Below are positions 48,666 through 57,552 of a stretch of DNA of 64,000 bases, piece after piece. The stretch lies in assembly GCF_035621355.1 (NCBI RefSeq), contig NZ_CP141769.1, positions 2,852,001-2,916,000 of the forward strand, given 5' to 3'. The notes under the pieces were generated by a model that saw nothing but the letters and a program-made list of their open reading frames with translations, was not told where the DNA came from and made no database searches. Source of the stretch: Thiobacillus sp. SCUT-2. Its GTDB lineage: Bacteria > Pseudomonadota > Gammaproteobacteria > Burkholderiales > Thiobacillaceae. How positions within the stretch are numbered: the first letter of the stretch is position 1; each line of letters begins with the position of its first letter. The position numbers and the translations under genes are program-made.

Positions 48666-49127
48666 TCAGGACTGATAGGGATTGGGAATGTGGAAGCGTT
48701 TCAGTATAACGGCTTCGCGCGATTCCATGATGTCGGCGTCCGCGGGGTCGAGGTGGTCGTAGCCCTGCAGATGCAGCACGCCGTGGATGGTCATGTGCGC
48801 GTAATGATGCTTCAGCGGCTTGTCCTGCTCGCGTGCCTCGCGCTCGACCACCGGCGCACAGATCACCACGTCGCCGCCGAGCACGCCCCGCCCTGATTCA
48901 TCACGGCCGACCTCGCCATACTCGAAGGTCAGCACGTTGGGCACGTAGCCCTTCTTGCGAAAATCCTGATTCAGCGCCTGCGCCTCGTCGGCATCGACGA
49001 TGCGCACGGTGACCTCGGCGGGATGTTCCAGCGCGGCCGCGACCCAGCGGCGGACCTGCGCGCGGCTCGGCAGATCGTCCGCCGCGCTGGCGAACTGCAC
49101 CGACAGCGAAAATTCAGGCGAGGGCAT
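48666..49127 (-). CDS. ybeY: Endoribonuclease YbeY
   Basis: 153-residue single-strand metal-dependent endoribonuclease involved in 16S rRNA 3' maturation and 70S quality control. The zinc-binding HxxxHxxxxxH motif is intact as HMTIHGVLHLQGYDH. NVLTFEYGE and GGDVVIC are also conserved. The SD (GGAGGGGAG) lies in the 3' arm of an imperfect hairpin in the 68-base gap after phoH. Confidence 0.94.
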   Translation of the reverse strand: MPSPEFSLSVQFASAADDLPSRAQVRRWVAAALEHPAEVTVRIVDADEAQALNQDFRKKGYVPNVLTFEYGEVGRDESGRGVLGGDVVICAPVVEREAREQDKPLKHHYAHMTIHGVLHLQGYDHLDPADADIMESREAVILKRFHIPNPYQS

Positions 49128-49132
49128 CGTTT

Positions 49133-49192
49133 ACTCCCCTCCGCCGCTTGCGGGGGAGGAGGGCTTGTTTACGCACGTTCGCGTAAGCCTCC
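49133..49192 (-). promoter_or_regulatory. Two hairpins in the phoH-ybeY gap
   Basis: Near the ybeY start an imperfect hairpin (49133-49160, about 11 pairs with two single-base bulges) buries the GGAGGGGAG ribosome site. A second hairpin at about 49161-49188 contains TTACGC / GCGTAA arms. Either could tune ybeY translation or shield the message. Confidence 0.4.
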
Positions 49193-49195
49193 TGC

Positions 49196-50152
49196 TCATG
49201 TGCCCGGCCTCTCCGCCGCGCGCTTCGCGGCGTAGGCGTCGACGATGCGGCCGACCAGCGGGTGGCGCACGACGTCCTCCGACTGGAAATAGGTGAACGC
49301 CAGTCCGCGCACGCCTTCCAGGACATCGGCCGCATCCATCAGGCCCGACTTCACATGCTTCGGCAAATCGATCTGCGTCGGGTCGCCGGTGACGACCGCC
49401 TTGGCGCCGAAGCCGATGCGGGTCAGGAACATCTGCATCTGCTCGGGCGTGGTGTTCTGCGCCTCGTCGAGGATGATGAAGGCGTGGTTGAGCGTGCGGC
49501 CGCGCATGAACGCGAGCGGCGCGACCTCGATGGCGTGGCGCTCGATGAGGCGCGTGACCTTGTCGAAGCCCATCAGGTCGTATAGCGCGTCGTACAGCGG
49601 GCGCAGGTAGGGATCGACCTTCTGCGTGAGATCGCCCGGCAGGAAGCCCAGGCGCTCGCCGGCCTCGACCGCCGGGCGCGTCAGCACCAGGCGCTTCACC
49701 TGCTCGCGCTCGAGCGCGTCGACCGCGCACGCGACCGCGAGGTAGGTCTTGCCGGTGCCGGCGGGGCCGATGCCGAAGGTGATGTCATGGCTGCGGATCT
49801 GTTCGATGTATTCGCCCTGGCGCGGGGTGCGTGCGCGCAGGTCGGCGCGCCGCGTGCGCAGCGCCGGGCCCTCCTCGTCGGCACGGCCGCGCGTGAGCTC
49901 GACCAGGCCCAGCTGGATGTCGTCGAGGCTGAGTTCGTCGTGCGCACGGTTGTAGAAATGCTCGACCGCCTGCGCGCCCTTCTCGGCCTGCGCGGCCTCG
50001 CCGCTGACCCGAAAGCTCGCGCCGCGGCGACCGATGGTGACGTCGAACGCCGCCTCGATCTGGCGCAGGTTCTCGTCCATCGGACCGCACAGGTTGGCGA
50101 GCCGCCGGTTGTCTTCCGGCGCGAGTCGCAGTTCGACGATGTCGGTCTTCAA
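49196..50152 (-). CDS. phoH: PhoH-like ATPase (YbeZ)
   Basis: 318-residue protein with an N-terminal KH-like segment and a PhoH P-loop domain: Walker A GPAGTGKT at 129-136, Walker [10 protein letters not shown], and [10 protein letters not shown]. YbeZ works with YbeY in RNA metabolism. ATG overlaps the miaB stop (ATGA), so translation is coupled. Confidence 0.94.
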   Translation of the reverse strand: MKTDIVELRLAPEDNRRLANLCGPMDENLRQIEAAFDVTIGRRGASFRVSGEAAQAEKGAQAVEHFYNRAHDELSLDDIQLGLVELTRGRADEEGPALRTRRADLRARTPRQGEYIEQIRSHDITFGIGPAGTGKTYLAVACAVDALEREQVKRLVLTRPAVEAGERLGFLPGDLTQKVDPYLRPLYDALYDLMGFDKVTRLIERHAIEVAPLAFMRGRTLNHAFIILDEAQNTTPEQMQMFLTRIGFGAKAVVTGDPTQIDLPKHVKSGLMDAADVLEGVRGLAFTYFQSEDVVRHPLVGRIVDAYAAKRAAERPGT

Positions 50153-51489
50153 GCGGTTTCCGTTTCGGTGGTGGCGACTTCGCCGCGCAGGCTGTGCGGG
50201 TAGGCCTCGGTGATGGTGACGTCGACGAACTGCCCGATGAGCCGAGGGTGGCCGGGGAAGTTGACGATGCGGTTGTTGTCGGTGCGGCCGGCCAGCTCAT
50301 CCGCGTTCTTGCGCGCGTGCCCCTCGACCAGCACGCGCTGTACCGTGCCGACCATGGCGCGGTTGACGTCCTGTGCCTGCGCCTCGATCTGCGCCTGCAG
50401 CTGCATCAGTCTCCGGGTCTTGAGTTCTGCGCTCACATCGTCAGGATAGTCCGCCGCCGGGGTGCCGGGGCGCTTGCTGTAGATGAAGGAGAAGCTGGCG
50501 TCGAAGTTGAGTTCCTTCACGAGTTTCATCGTCGCCTCGAAGTCCGCCGCGGTCTCGCCGGGAAAACCGACGATGAAGTCCGACGACAGGCACAGGTCGG
50601 GGCGCTGTTCGCGCAGCTTGCGGATGATCGACTTGAACTCGAGCACGGTGTGGCCGCGCTTCATCGCCGCGAGGATGCGGTCGGAGCCCGACTGCACCGG
50701 CAGGTGCAGGTGCGACACGAGCTTCGGCAGCTTGCCGTAGCACTCGATCAGGCGCTGCGTCATCTCGCGCGGATGGCTCGTCGTGTACCTGATCCGTTCG
50801 ACGCCGGGGATCTCGTGCACCATCTCGAGCAGGAAGGCGAAATCGGCGGTGCCGCCGTCGTGCAGCGCGCCCTGGTAGGCGTTGACGTTCTGCCCCAGCA
50901 GCGTGACTTCCTTGACACCGTGGGCGGCGAGATTGGCCACCTCGGCGATGACGTCGTCGAACGGGCGCGACACCTCCTCGCCGCGCGTGTAGGGTACGAC
51001 GCAGAAGGTGCAGTACTTGGAGCAGCCTTCCATGATCGACACGAAGGCCGCGCCACCCTCGACGCGCGGCGGCGGCAGGTGGTCGAACTTCTCGATCTCG
51101 GGGAAGCTGATGTCGACCTGCGCACGGCCGGTCTCGCGCTTCCTGGCGATCAGCTCGGGCAGGCGGTGCAGCGTCTGCGGGCCGAACACCACGTCGACGA
51201 AGGGCGCGCGCGCGACGATGGCCGCACCCTCCTGCGATGCGACGCAGCCGCCGACGCCGATGATGAGGTCGGGGTTGGCCTGCTTCAGGTGGCGCACCCG
51301 GCCGAGGTCGTGGAACACCTTCTCCTGCGCCTTCTCGCGCACCGAGCAGGTGTTGAACAGGATGACGTCGGCGTCCTCCGGCGTGGCCGTCGGGGTCAGG
51401 CCTTCGGATGCATTCAGCACGTCGGCCATCTTGTCCGAGTCGTACTCGTTCATCTGACAGCCGAAGGTTTTGATGTAGATCTTCTTCAT
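50149..51489 (-). CDS. miaB: tRNA-2-methylthio-N6-dimethylallyladenosine synthase MiaB
   Basis: 446-residue radical-SAM methylthiotransferase acting on A37 of tRNAs reading UNN codons. The N-terminal auxiliary cluster cysteines are C11, C48 and C82; the SAM cluster is CSKYCTFC (C156, C160, C163); a TRAM domain closes the protein. First gene of the miaB-phoH-ybeY-corC group and directly downstream of tRNA-Met. Confidence 0.97.
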   Translation of the reverse strand: MKKIYIKTFGCQMNEYDSDKMADVLNASEGLTPTATPEDADVILFNTCSVREKAQEKVFHDLGRVRHLKQANPDLIIGVGGCVASQEGAAIVARAPFVDVVFGPQTLHRLPELIARKRETGRAQVDISFPEIEKFDHLPPPRVEGGAAFVSIMEGCSKYCTFCVVPYTRGEEVSRPFDDVIAEVANLAAHGVKEVTLLGQNVNAYQGALHDGGTADFAFLLEMVHEIPGVERIRYTTSHPREMTQRLIECYGKLPKLVSHLHLPVQSGSDRILAAMKRGHTVLEFKSIIRKLREQRPDLCLSSDFIVGFPGETAADFEATMKLVKELNFDASFSFIYSKRPGTPAADYPDDVSAELKTRRLMQLQAQIEAQAQDVNRAMVGTVQRVLVEGHARKNADELAGRTDNNRIVNFPGHPRLIGQFVDVTITEAYPHSLRGEVATTETETA

Positions 51490-51558
51490 GAGCGCGCCGG
51501 GACAGTGGATAGACTGGGGGCGGAGACTGCCGCGCGAAAACGGCGGCAGGCAGGAATC

Positions 51559-51635
51559 TGGTGGTGATGGACAGACTTGAACTGTCGACCCCCGGATTAT
51601 GAATCCGATGCTCTAACCGACTGAGCTACATCACC
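51559..51635 (-). tRNA. tRNA-Met (CAT anticodon)
   Basis: 77-base cloverleaf on the minus strand with encoded CCA at the 3' end. Acceptor arms GGTGATG/CATCACC pair fully, the T-arm is GACAG-TTCAAGT-CTGTC, and the anticodon loop reads TTCATAA, giving CAT. The 5' G-C pair fits an elongator Met; an Ile2 (lysidine-modified) tRNA cannot be excluded by eye. Confidence 0.93.
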
Positions 51636-51669
51636 TTTTTCTGGCGACAGGGCGCCGGAAAGCCGGGCA

Positions 51670-51699
51670 TTGTAGCCGAGCAGGCGGCGCGCTGTCAAA
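51670..51699 (-). promoter_or_regulatory. Strong promoter of tRNA-Met
   Basis: Minus strand TTGACA (exact consensus) at 51699-51694, 18-base spacer, TACAAT at 51675-51670. The start site would be about 28 bases before the tRNA. No clear terminator lies between the tRNA and miaB, so read-through is likely. Confidence 0.8.
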
Positions 51700-51713
51700 A
51701 TCCCGCAGGCCCC

Positions 51714-52268
51714 TCACTGCGGGCGCAGCTTGGCCAGTTCGTCGAGCAGGCTGATCAGCAGCTCGCGGCCCAGCGGCCCCATGCCACGGGTGAGCTGGTC
51801 GGCGTCGCGCTCGCCGTTGACGAGCCGCCGCATCACGCCGCCGAGACGCGCCATGTCGCCCCCTGCCTTCATCATCTGCTCGGCCATGTTGGCGAGCACG
51901 GACATCGCCTGCGCATCGCCCCGTGCCGAGGCGTCGATCAGCGCGGCCAGACCCGGTGCCGCCGCGCTGCCATCCGGCTGGGCATCCAGCGGCGGCAGCG
52001 TCGCCGGATTGTCGAAGCCGCGCAGGATGGCGTCGAGCAGGATGCCGTCCTCCTCGTCCAGCCCCAGCTTGATCGAGGGGTCGCGGCGCCCGTTGATGAC
52101 ATGTCTGAGGGCGCCGACCAGCCGCGCCCAGCCGGCCTGCTCGGCGGCGTCGAGCTGCTTCATCAGGTCGGGCAGCTGGCTGCGGTCGCGCAGCGCATTG
52201 ACGACGGTGTGGATGAAGGATGCGTGGACGCGCAGGACCTGTTCGACGGCGGGGGGCAGTTGGGCCAT
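51714..52268 (-). CDS. Hypothetical helical protein
   Basis: 184 residues, no signal peptide or membrane segment, predicted all-helical. Nothing in it matches a family I know. Recognisable features are an N-terminal amphipathic segment (VEQVLRVHASFIHTVVNAL), an acidic middle (LGLDEEDGILLDAILRG) and a Met-rich helix (MSVLANMAEQMMKAGGDMARLGGVM). It follows gluQ and its 5' end abuts a heptanucleotide tandem repeat, leaving no normal ribosome site. Confidence 0.75.
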   Translation of the reverse strand: MAQLPPAVEQVLRVHASFIHTVVNALRDRSQLPDLMKQLDAAEQAGWARLVGALRHVINGRRDPSIKLGLDEEDGILLDAILRGFDNPATLPPLDAQPDGSAAAPGLAALIDASARGDAQAMSVLANMAEQMMKAGGDMARLGGVMRRLVNGERDADQLTRGMGPLGRELLISLLDELAKLRPQ

Positions 52269-52274
52269 GTTCTT

Positions 52275-52309
52275 GGTGAGTGGTGAGTGGTGAGTGGTGA
52301 GCGGTGAGT
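52275..52309. repeat. Five-copy heptanucleotide tandem repeat
   Basis: Five contiguous GGTGAGT units (the fourth with T to C) lie between the gluQ stop and the start of the hypothetical gene. They end six bases from its ATG, exactly where the ribosome site should be. Such short repeats can change copy number by slippage. Confidence 0.9.
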
Positions 52310-52320
52310 GGATTGTCCGG

Positions 52321-53226
52321 TCAGGCCAGCGGCTTGGCAATGGTGGGGTGCAGCGGCACGTTTTCGATACGCCAGTGAGCGCTCGCCCAACCCAGAAGAT
52401 CCGCCGGGGCTGTGCCGACCAGTTCGGCCGGAGGCGGATGGCCGAGGGCGGCGAGCGCCTCGGCCAGCACGGCGCGGCGTCCGGTCTCGGGCAGCGCGGG
52501 GGCGAGCGTCTGCTTGGACAGCTTCTGCCCGGCGGCGTTGGTGACCAGCGGAACATGCGCGTAGATCGGGGTTGGCAGGCCGAGCAGGCGCTGCAGATAA
52601 ATCTGGCGCGGCGTGTTCCACAGGAGATCGGCGCCGCGCACGACGTGAGTGACGCCCTGGAAGGCGTCGTCGACGACCACGGCCAGCTGGTATGCGAAGA
52701 GTCCGTCGGCGCGCCTGACGACGAAGTCGCCGACCTCGCGCGCGAGATCCTGTTGCAACACGCCACGGATGCGGTCGACGAAGTCGACGCTCACATCCTG
52801 CACCCGCACCCGCCAGGCATGGTGCTCGCCGCGCGGCACCGCGTGCAGGCGGCAGGTGCCCGGGTAGACGAGCTCGCCCTCCGCATTGCGCGGCGCGTCC
52901 GCCAGCTGGCTGCGCGTGCAGGTGCACGCGAAGACGGCGCCTTGCGCGCGCAGCGCATCCAGTGCTGCCGCATAGGCCTCGTCGCGCCGCGACTGGACGA
53001 GCACGGCACGGTCCCAGGTGAGGCCATAGGCCTCGAGCTGGCGCAGGATGATGTCGGCGGCAGCCTGGCTGCAGCGCAGGCGGTCGAGGTCTTCCATGCG
53101 CACAAGCCAATGTCCGCCCAAGGCGCGCGCGTCGAGCCAGCTCGCCAGCGCGGCGACGAGCGAGCCGAAATGCAGGGGGCCGGTGGGAGACGGCGCGAAG
53201 CGTCCGACGTAGGATGCGGGAATCAC
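52321..53226 (-). CDS. gluQ: Glutamyl-Q tRNA(Asp) synthetase
   Basis: 301-residue truncated glutamyl-tRNA-synthetase paralogue that attaches glutamate to queuosine in tRNA-Asp. HIGH-like [11 protein letters not shown] at about 13-23, zinc-site CTCTRSQL, and KMSKS-like QKLSKQT are present, and the anticodon-binding domain of a full GluRS is missing, as expected. Confidence 0.94.
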   Translation of the reverse strand: MIPASYVGRFAPSPTGPLHFGSLVAALASWLDARALGGHWLVRMEDLDRLRCSQAAADIILRQLEAYGLTWDRAVLVQSRRDEAYAAALDALRAQGAVFACTCTRSQLADAPRNAEGELVYPGTCRLHAVPRGEHHAWRVRVQDVSVDFVDRIRGVLQQDLAREVGDFVVRRADGLFAYQLAVVVDDAFQGVTHVVRGADLLWNTPRQIYLQRLLGLPTPIYAHVPLVTNAAGQKLSKQTLAPALPETGRRAVLAEALAALGHPPPAELVGTAPADLLGWASAHWRIENVPLHPTIAKPLA

Positions 53227-53249
53227 CCGGCGATTATGCCGTGCACGCG

Positions 53250-53855
53250 CTAGAGATCGATGCCCGGCTGCGCCTTCACGCCGGCACGGAAGGCGTGCTT
53301 CTCGTCGGCGATCACCGACACCGTGTCGGCCAGCTCGACCAGCGCGTCAGACGCCGCGCGGCCGGTGACGACGACGTGCTGCATCGGCGGGCGCTGCGCG
53401 AGCGCGTCGAGCACGACGTCGGCATCGAGATAGCCGTAGCTCAACAGATAGGTCAGTTCATCGAGCACCACCAGCTGGTAAGAAGGGTCGCTGAGCATGC
53501 GCGCAGCGATCGCCCAGCCACGCTCGGCGGTGGCGATGTCCTGCGCACGGTTCTGCGTATCCCAGGTGAAGCCGTCGCCGGTGACGTTCCATTCGACGCC
53601 GGGCTGCCGACCGAGAAACGCCTCCTCGCCGGTGTCGGTGCGGCTCTTGATGAACTGCACCACGCCGACCTTCATGCCATGGCCGAGCGCCCGCGCCACC
53701 ATGCCGAACGCCGACGTGCTCTTGCCCTTGCCGTTGCCGGTGAGGACGATCAGCAGCCCACGCTCGTCGGTGGCGGCCGCGATGGCGGCGTCGACCGCCG
53801 CCTTCTTGCGCGCCATGCGGGCGGCGTGGCGGGCGTTACGATCAGCTTCGTTCAT
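53250..53855 (-). CDS. cobO: Cob(I)yrinic acid a,c-diamide adenosyltransferase
   Basis: 201-residue CobA/CobO/BtuR-type enzyme that adds the adenosyl group to cobalamin. P-loop TGNGKGKS at 39-46, the GVVQFIKSR strand and [16 protein letters not shown] are family hallmarks. It lies near a BtuB-like receptor under a cobalamin riboswitch, so vitamin B12 salvage is the likely context. Confidence 0.94.
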   Translation of the reverse strand: MNEADRNARHAARMARKKAAVDAAIAAATDERGLLIVLTGNGKGKSTSAFGMVARALGHGMKVGVVQFIKSRTDTGEEAFLGRQPGVEWNVTGDGFTWDTQNRAQDIATAERGWAIAARMLSDPSYQLVVLDELTYLLSYGYLDADVVLDALAQRPPMQHVVVTGRAASDALVELADTVSVIADEKHAFRAGVKAQPGIDL

Positions 53856-53924
53856 GGGGTTTCCTGCAAGGCTGTTCCGTGTCAGTGTGTATCTATGTTA
53901 ACGAAACCAAGAGAGGCTGACGCC

Positions 53925-54404
53925 ATGCGGGCGATGCAAAGCACCCTCCTTCTTTCGTGCCTCGTCGCGGCATTTTCGATCGCGGGATGCGACGGCCTCA
54001 CGACCGGCGAACACGCGCAGACCGTCCCCGTCACCGAGAACAGCGACGGCGGCTACGGCCCCGTCACGCTTTCCCTCACGCCGGAGATGGCACCCGTCGC
54101 GATCAACTTCCGCGCGCAGCAGGCGGACGATCCCGCGGAGGTCGGCAAGTGGAACACCTACCACGCCGTTCTCAGCAAGGACGGAGCGCCCGTCGCTTCA
54201 GGCACCTTCAACATGAACAACACCGGCACGCAGGACCGGCCCGAAGGCGCGCCGTACATCCTGCGCAACATGCTGACCGCATGGCCTCGCGAGGCCGGCG
54301 ATTACGGCCTCGTCATCACGCCGACGAAGCCCGTCGAGGTCAGGCTCAAGGATACGCAGGTTGTCGTGCGGCGGAATGTGCGCAGCGACGTCAACGTCCG
54401 CTGA
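53925..54404 (+). CDS. Putative lipoprotein next to the cobalamin genes
   Basis: 159 residues with a lipoprotein signal: hydrophobic stretch then IAGC with lipidated C22. The mature part is a short beta-rich domain (VTLSLTPEMAPVAINFRAQQ and GDYGLVITPTKPVEVRL) with no family I recognise. ATG 53925 was chosen for its GAGAGG ribosome site; an in-frame ATG at 53895 lacks one. It sits between cobO and the converging BtuB-like gene and could serve at the cell surface. Confidence 0.8.
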   Translation: MRAMQSTLLLSCLVAAFSIAGCDGLTTGEHAQTVPVTENSDGGYGPVTLSLTPEMAPVAINFRAQQADDPAEVGKWNTYHAVLSKDGAPVASGTFNMNNTGTQDRPEGAPYILRNMLTAWPREAGDYGLVITPTKPVEVRLKDTQVVVRRNVRSDVNVR

Positions 54405-54434
54405 CGGTACGATCACAAGGCAACCGCACCTACT

Positions 54435-56495
54435 TTACCTGAACCGGTATTCCGCGCTGACCCAGCCATGTCGACCGGGCAGCGGGTAGGCCGAGTAACG
54501 GTCGGCATTGAACTGGCTCCGGACGGCGTACGTGTAGTATTTCTCATCGAACAGGTTGTTGACTGCTGCGGCGAATTTCCAGTTGCCGACGCCATGCTCC
54601 AGCCGGACATCGGCCACGGCATACGCGGGGATCTTCACCCCCAGCGTATTGGGCTCGTCATTGTCCATGTACTGGTTGCTGACGTAATTGGCGCTGCCGG
54701 TCAGGCGTGTCGCGGCGCCGATGTTCCACGTTGCGATGAGGGCGAGCTTGTGCCGCGGCACGAGAGGCACGGTGTTCCCTTTAAGCGGGACACCGTTGAA
54801 GACGCCGCTCGTGAATTCGGCAAAGGCCAGGGTGTAGGCTGCCGAAAGGTCGACGGCGCCCACGCTGCCACGGCCCTCGACCTCGACCCCGTAGCGGCGC
54901 AGCGGCGGCAGGTTTGTGTTGCCAACCCCCGCGCTGTAGGGATCTAGATGGATCTCGTCCTCGACCTGCGCATGGTAGAGCGCGACCCGCCCGCCATGGC
55001 GGGCGGTGCCGAACTCCCAGCCCAGCTCCTGATCATAAGCGGTCTGTGGCTTGAGGAACTGGAATTGTCGCGCGTAAGTGGGTGAGTATTCGTAGATCTC
55101 GTCCACGTTCGCAAAGCGGAAACTGCGGCCGGCCTTGGCGTAAATCGTCTGCCCGGGCGCGACTCGATAGCGCGCCCCGAGGTCCCAGGCGGATTCGCGT
55201 TCGCTCTGCTCGCCCGCAGGCGCAGCGGTATCCCAGATCGCACTTCCAGGCGCAGCAGGATCGAGATGGTCCGCGGCCTTGATGTGGAACCATTCCACCC
55301 GCGCACCCGCGGTCACGCTCAGCGCATCGCTCACGCGCAGGTGATCTTGCGCATAGAGCGCAGTGTTGCGCTGGTCGGCCTGCACGCGATTGATCGGCTG
55401 GCCGATATTGGCAGGGTCGTTGGATACCGCGAGCGCGTAATCCCACAGCTCCTGGTCGAGGCCCAGGATGACTTCGTGTTCCAGCCCGCCCATCCGCAGC
55501 GGCAGCTTGACCCGCGGCGAGAAGGTCCACATGTCGAGCGTGGTCCTGCGGTAGTCCGGGGAGCCGCCATAGTAGAAATACGCTTCCTGCTCCTTGCTGC
55601 GGTAGTTCAGGTCCGCGGCGAATTCGCCCTTCGGCAACCGGAACTGGCCGCTGAGCGCTGCCAGCCACCCGTCTCGATTCGCCCAGTCGCGCGGCGTCTG
55701 CGCGCCCCTTGGATTGGTCGCCAGTTCGTTCAGGTTCTGGTCCGGTTCGACGAAGCGCCCGCCCGGCAAGCGAAGACGTTGGGTGTCCGCGCCAAGCTTG
55801 AACCCGACCTCGCCGTCATCGAGTTTCCAGCGGGCATTGCCGTAAAAATTACTCTGGCGATTTTCATTGTTTTCGCGCCAGCCATCGGAACGGTCATTGC
55901 TGGCGGCGAGCGTCAGTCCCACATTCCTCCCGACCAGATTGCCCGTCGCGTGCACGTTGCGGGTGTTGAAGCTGCCATAGCGGGCACCCGCCGTGGCTTC
56001 GTTGGATCGGTCCTTCGGCGAGCGGGTAATGATGTTGATGACGCCGCCCACTGCACCGGCGCCATGCAGTACGCTGCTTCCGCCACGCACGATTTCGATG
56101 CGCTCGATGGCCGACAGCGGGATCGCCGACCAGACCACGCCGGACAGATCGATGTCGTTCTGTTTCACGCCATCCACCAGAATCAAGGTGTTCTGCTCGG
56201 CGGCGGCACCAAACCCGCGCAGGTCGACCGTGCTGTCCGACGCATTGTTGCCGAACAGGTCGCGCATGCCGATGCCTGCGTAATCCTGAAGAATTTCGGG
56301 AAGGGTCACCGCGGGATTGCGCTCGATGTCGGCGCGCGAAATGACGGTAACGTTCACTGCGCGATCGGTCGCGATATCGCTGAAACGCGTCGGCGTCACC
56401 ACGATGGTATCGGCCACGTATTCAGGCAGAGTTTCCGCCCGGACAGGCGAAGCAAAGACCAGGCCCAGCGCAAGGGCGAGAGAGGTTTGGCGCAT
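54435..56495 (-). CDS. btuB: BtuB-like TonB-dependent cobalamin receptor
   Basis: 686-residue outer-membrane receptor: signal peptide to about residue 20, TonB-box-like DTIVVTPTRF, plug domain with ILVDGVKQNDIDLSG and ERIEIVRGGSSVLHG, and a 22-strand barrel ending in WVSAEYRFR. Substrate assignment as vitamin B12 or cobinamide comes from the cobalamin riboswitch directly upstream and the nearby cobO, not from the barrel itself. Confidence 0.9.
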   Translation of the reverse strand: MRQTSLALALGLVFASPVRAETLPEYVADTIVVTPTRFSDIATDRAVNVTVISRADIERNPAVTLPEILQDYAGIGMRDLFGNNASDSTVDLRGFGAAAEQNTLILVDGVKQNDIDLSGVVWSAIPLSAIERIEIVRGGSSVLHGAGAVGGVINIITRSPKDRSNEATAGARYGSFNTRNVHATGNLVGRNVGLTLAASNDRSDGWRENNENRQSNFYGNARWKLDDGEVGFKLGADTQRLRLPGGRFVEPDQNLNELATNPRGAQTPRDWANRDGWLAALSGQFRLPKGEFAADLNYRSKEQEAYFYYGGSPDYRRTTLDMWTFSPRVKLPLRMGGLEHEVILGLDQELWDYALAVSNDPANIGQPINRVQADQRNTALYAQDHLRVSDALSVTAGARVEWFHIKAADHLDPAAPGSAIWDTAAPAGEQSERESAWDLGARYRVAPGQTIYAKAGRSFRFANVDEIYEYSPTYARQFQFLKPQTAYDQELGWEFGTARHGGRVALYHAQVEDEIHLDPYSAGVGNTNLPPLRRYGVEVEGRGSVGAVDLSAAYTLAFAEFTSGVFNGVPLKGNTVPLVPRHKLALIATWNIGAATRLTGSANYVSNQYMDNDEPNTLGVKIPAYAVADVRLEHGVGNWKFAAAVNNLFDEKYYTYAVRSQFNADRYSAYPLPGRHGWVSAEYRFR

Positions 56496-56572
56496 GATGT
56501 AACGATCCGGTTGGTGCACCTGGTTCCCCGCAGGCGCGTTGCACGATCCTCCGCAGGCTAGACGCATGCGGG

Positions 56573-56752
56573 GCACAGGCCGGTATCCGGGCTCGCGCCT
56601 GAAATTCATCGCCTTCCCGGGCGAGCCCAGTGGCGTGGGTGATGAACCGTTTAGCGCTTACCGTTGCGGGGGCAGCACAGGCATGGTGGTCGCGACCACG
56701 CACCTGTTTCCCGTTTATCCTCGGCGGCGGAACGCCGCGTCGGCACCTGAAG
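56573..56752 (-). promoter_or_regulatory. Cobalamin (B12) riboswitch upstream of the BtuB-like gene
   Basis: Minus-strand landmarks in order: CAGGTGCC, GGGAAACAGGTG, GCTGCCCCCGCAACGGTAA (the B12 box), CACTGG, GGGAAGGCGATGA and GAGCCCGGATACCGGCC. This is the conserved cobalamin-binding core. About 80 bases separate it from the ATG; they probably form the switch that hides the ribosome site when B12 is bound. The rest of the 353-base gap (56496-56848) holds only the zapB-like promoter. Confidence 0.94.
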
Positions 56753-56813
56753 GCGCGCATTATATCGGCGGCACGCCCGCACGGCACGATGCCCCTTGCG
56801 ACGACGGGGCCGA

Positions 56814-56842
56814 TTGACCGCCTGCGCGCCGGCCCCTATAGT
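56814..56842 (+). promoter_or_regulatory. Promoter of the zapB-like-zapA operon, start site at the ATG
   Basis: TTGACC at 56814-56819, 17-base spacer, TATAGT at 56837-56842. The expected start (56848-56850) coincides with the ATG at 56849, and no ribosome site precedes it. Confidence 0.7.
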
Positions 56843-56848
56843 CCCGCC

Positions 56849-57046
56849 ATGCACGCCGAACTCGATTCCCTCGAAGCGAAGATCCGCCAGGTGGCCGAGC
56901 TGTGCCATGCGCTGCGGCGCGAGAACATCGCGCTGCGCCAGCAGCTGCTTGCCGCGCAGCAGGACAACAAGCAGCTGAACACCCGCCTGGAAGCGGCCCG
57001 AAACCGGCTGCAGGGCCTGCTCGACACCCTTCCGGAGGACGTCTGA
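56849..57046 (+). CDS. ZapB-like small coiled-coil protein (TIGR02449-type)
   Basis: 65-residue, almost entirely coiled-coil protein (LEAKIRQVAELCHALRREN, then QLLAAQQDNKQLNTRLEAA) preceding zapA with a TGATG overlap. Proteins of this kind at this position are counted among cell-division accessory proteins, by analogy to ZapB. Probable leaderless mRNA. Confidence 0.8.
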   Translation: MHAELDSLEAKIRQVAELCHALRRENIALRQQLLAAQQDNKQLNTRLEAARNRLQGLLDTLPEDV

Positions 57047-57348
57047 TGGCCGGACCGCGCTCGATCGAAATCCACATCCTCGGCCGCGCCTACAAGGTGG
57101 CGTGCTCGCGCGAGGAGGAATCGGGGCTGCTCGCCGCGGCCGACTTCCTCGACCGCAAGATGCGCGAGATCCGAGACAGCAGCAAGGTCATCGGCGGCGA
57201 ACGGATCGCGATCATGGCGGGACTCAACCTGGCGCACGACCTGCTCACCCAGGGCGGCGGCAGCCTGGCCGACGACGCACGTGCCCGCCTGACGCACTGC
57301 AACGCCCTGCTCGACGCCGTGCTGGAAGATCAGGACAAACTCTTCTAA
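57046..57348 (+). CDS. zapA: Cell division protein ZapA
   Basis: 100-residue FtsZ-bundling protein. The N-terminal IEIHILGRAYKVACS strand region, the LDRKMREIRD helix and a C-terminal coiled helix are typical. Length is normal. It directly precedes the 6S RNA gene, a conserved order. Confidence 0.93.
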   Translation: MAGPRSIEIHILGRAYKVACSREEESGLLAAADFLDRKMREIRDSSKVIGGERIAIMAGLNLAHDLLTQGGGSLADDARARLTHCNALLDAVLEDQDKLF

Positions 57349-57356
57349 ACTTGACT

Positions 57357-57545
57357 CCGCTCCCTGCGGTGTTCGAGGCCGGCTGCAATTTCTCTGAACC
57401 AATGCATACGTGCAAGGCTGCGGTCTATTCCGGTGCGGGTGTGCGCGTGACACGCCTCATGTGCCCAAAGCGCCTTTGATCGCGGCCATCTTGAACCCAG
57501 GTTCAAGAGTCCGCGGCTGGTCACGGCACAGGCGGGGAGCCCCTT
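57357..57545 (+). ncRNA. ssrS: 6S RNA
   Basis: Located between zapA and the 5-formyl-THF cyclo-ligase gene, its classic position. The 5' end has CTCCCTGCGGTGTTCG and the 3' end GCACAGGCGGGGAG, which pair as the closing stem. The conserved TTGAACCCAGGTTCAAGAG hairpin lies near 57490-57510. 6S RNA mimics an open promoter and binds sigma-70 RNA polymerase. Ends are approximate; a TAAACT -10-like box is at 57346-57351. Confidence 0.87.
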
Positions 57546-57552
57546 CCCTCTC

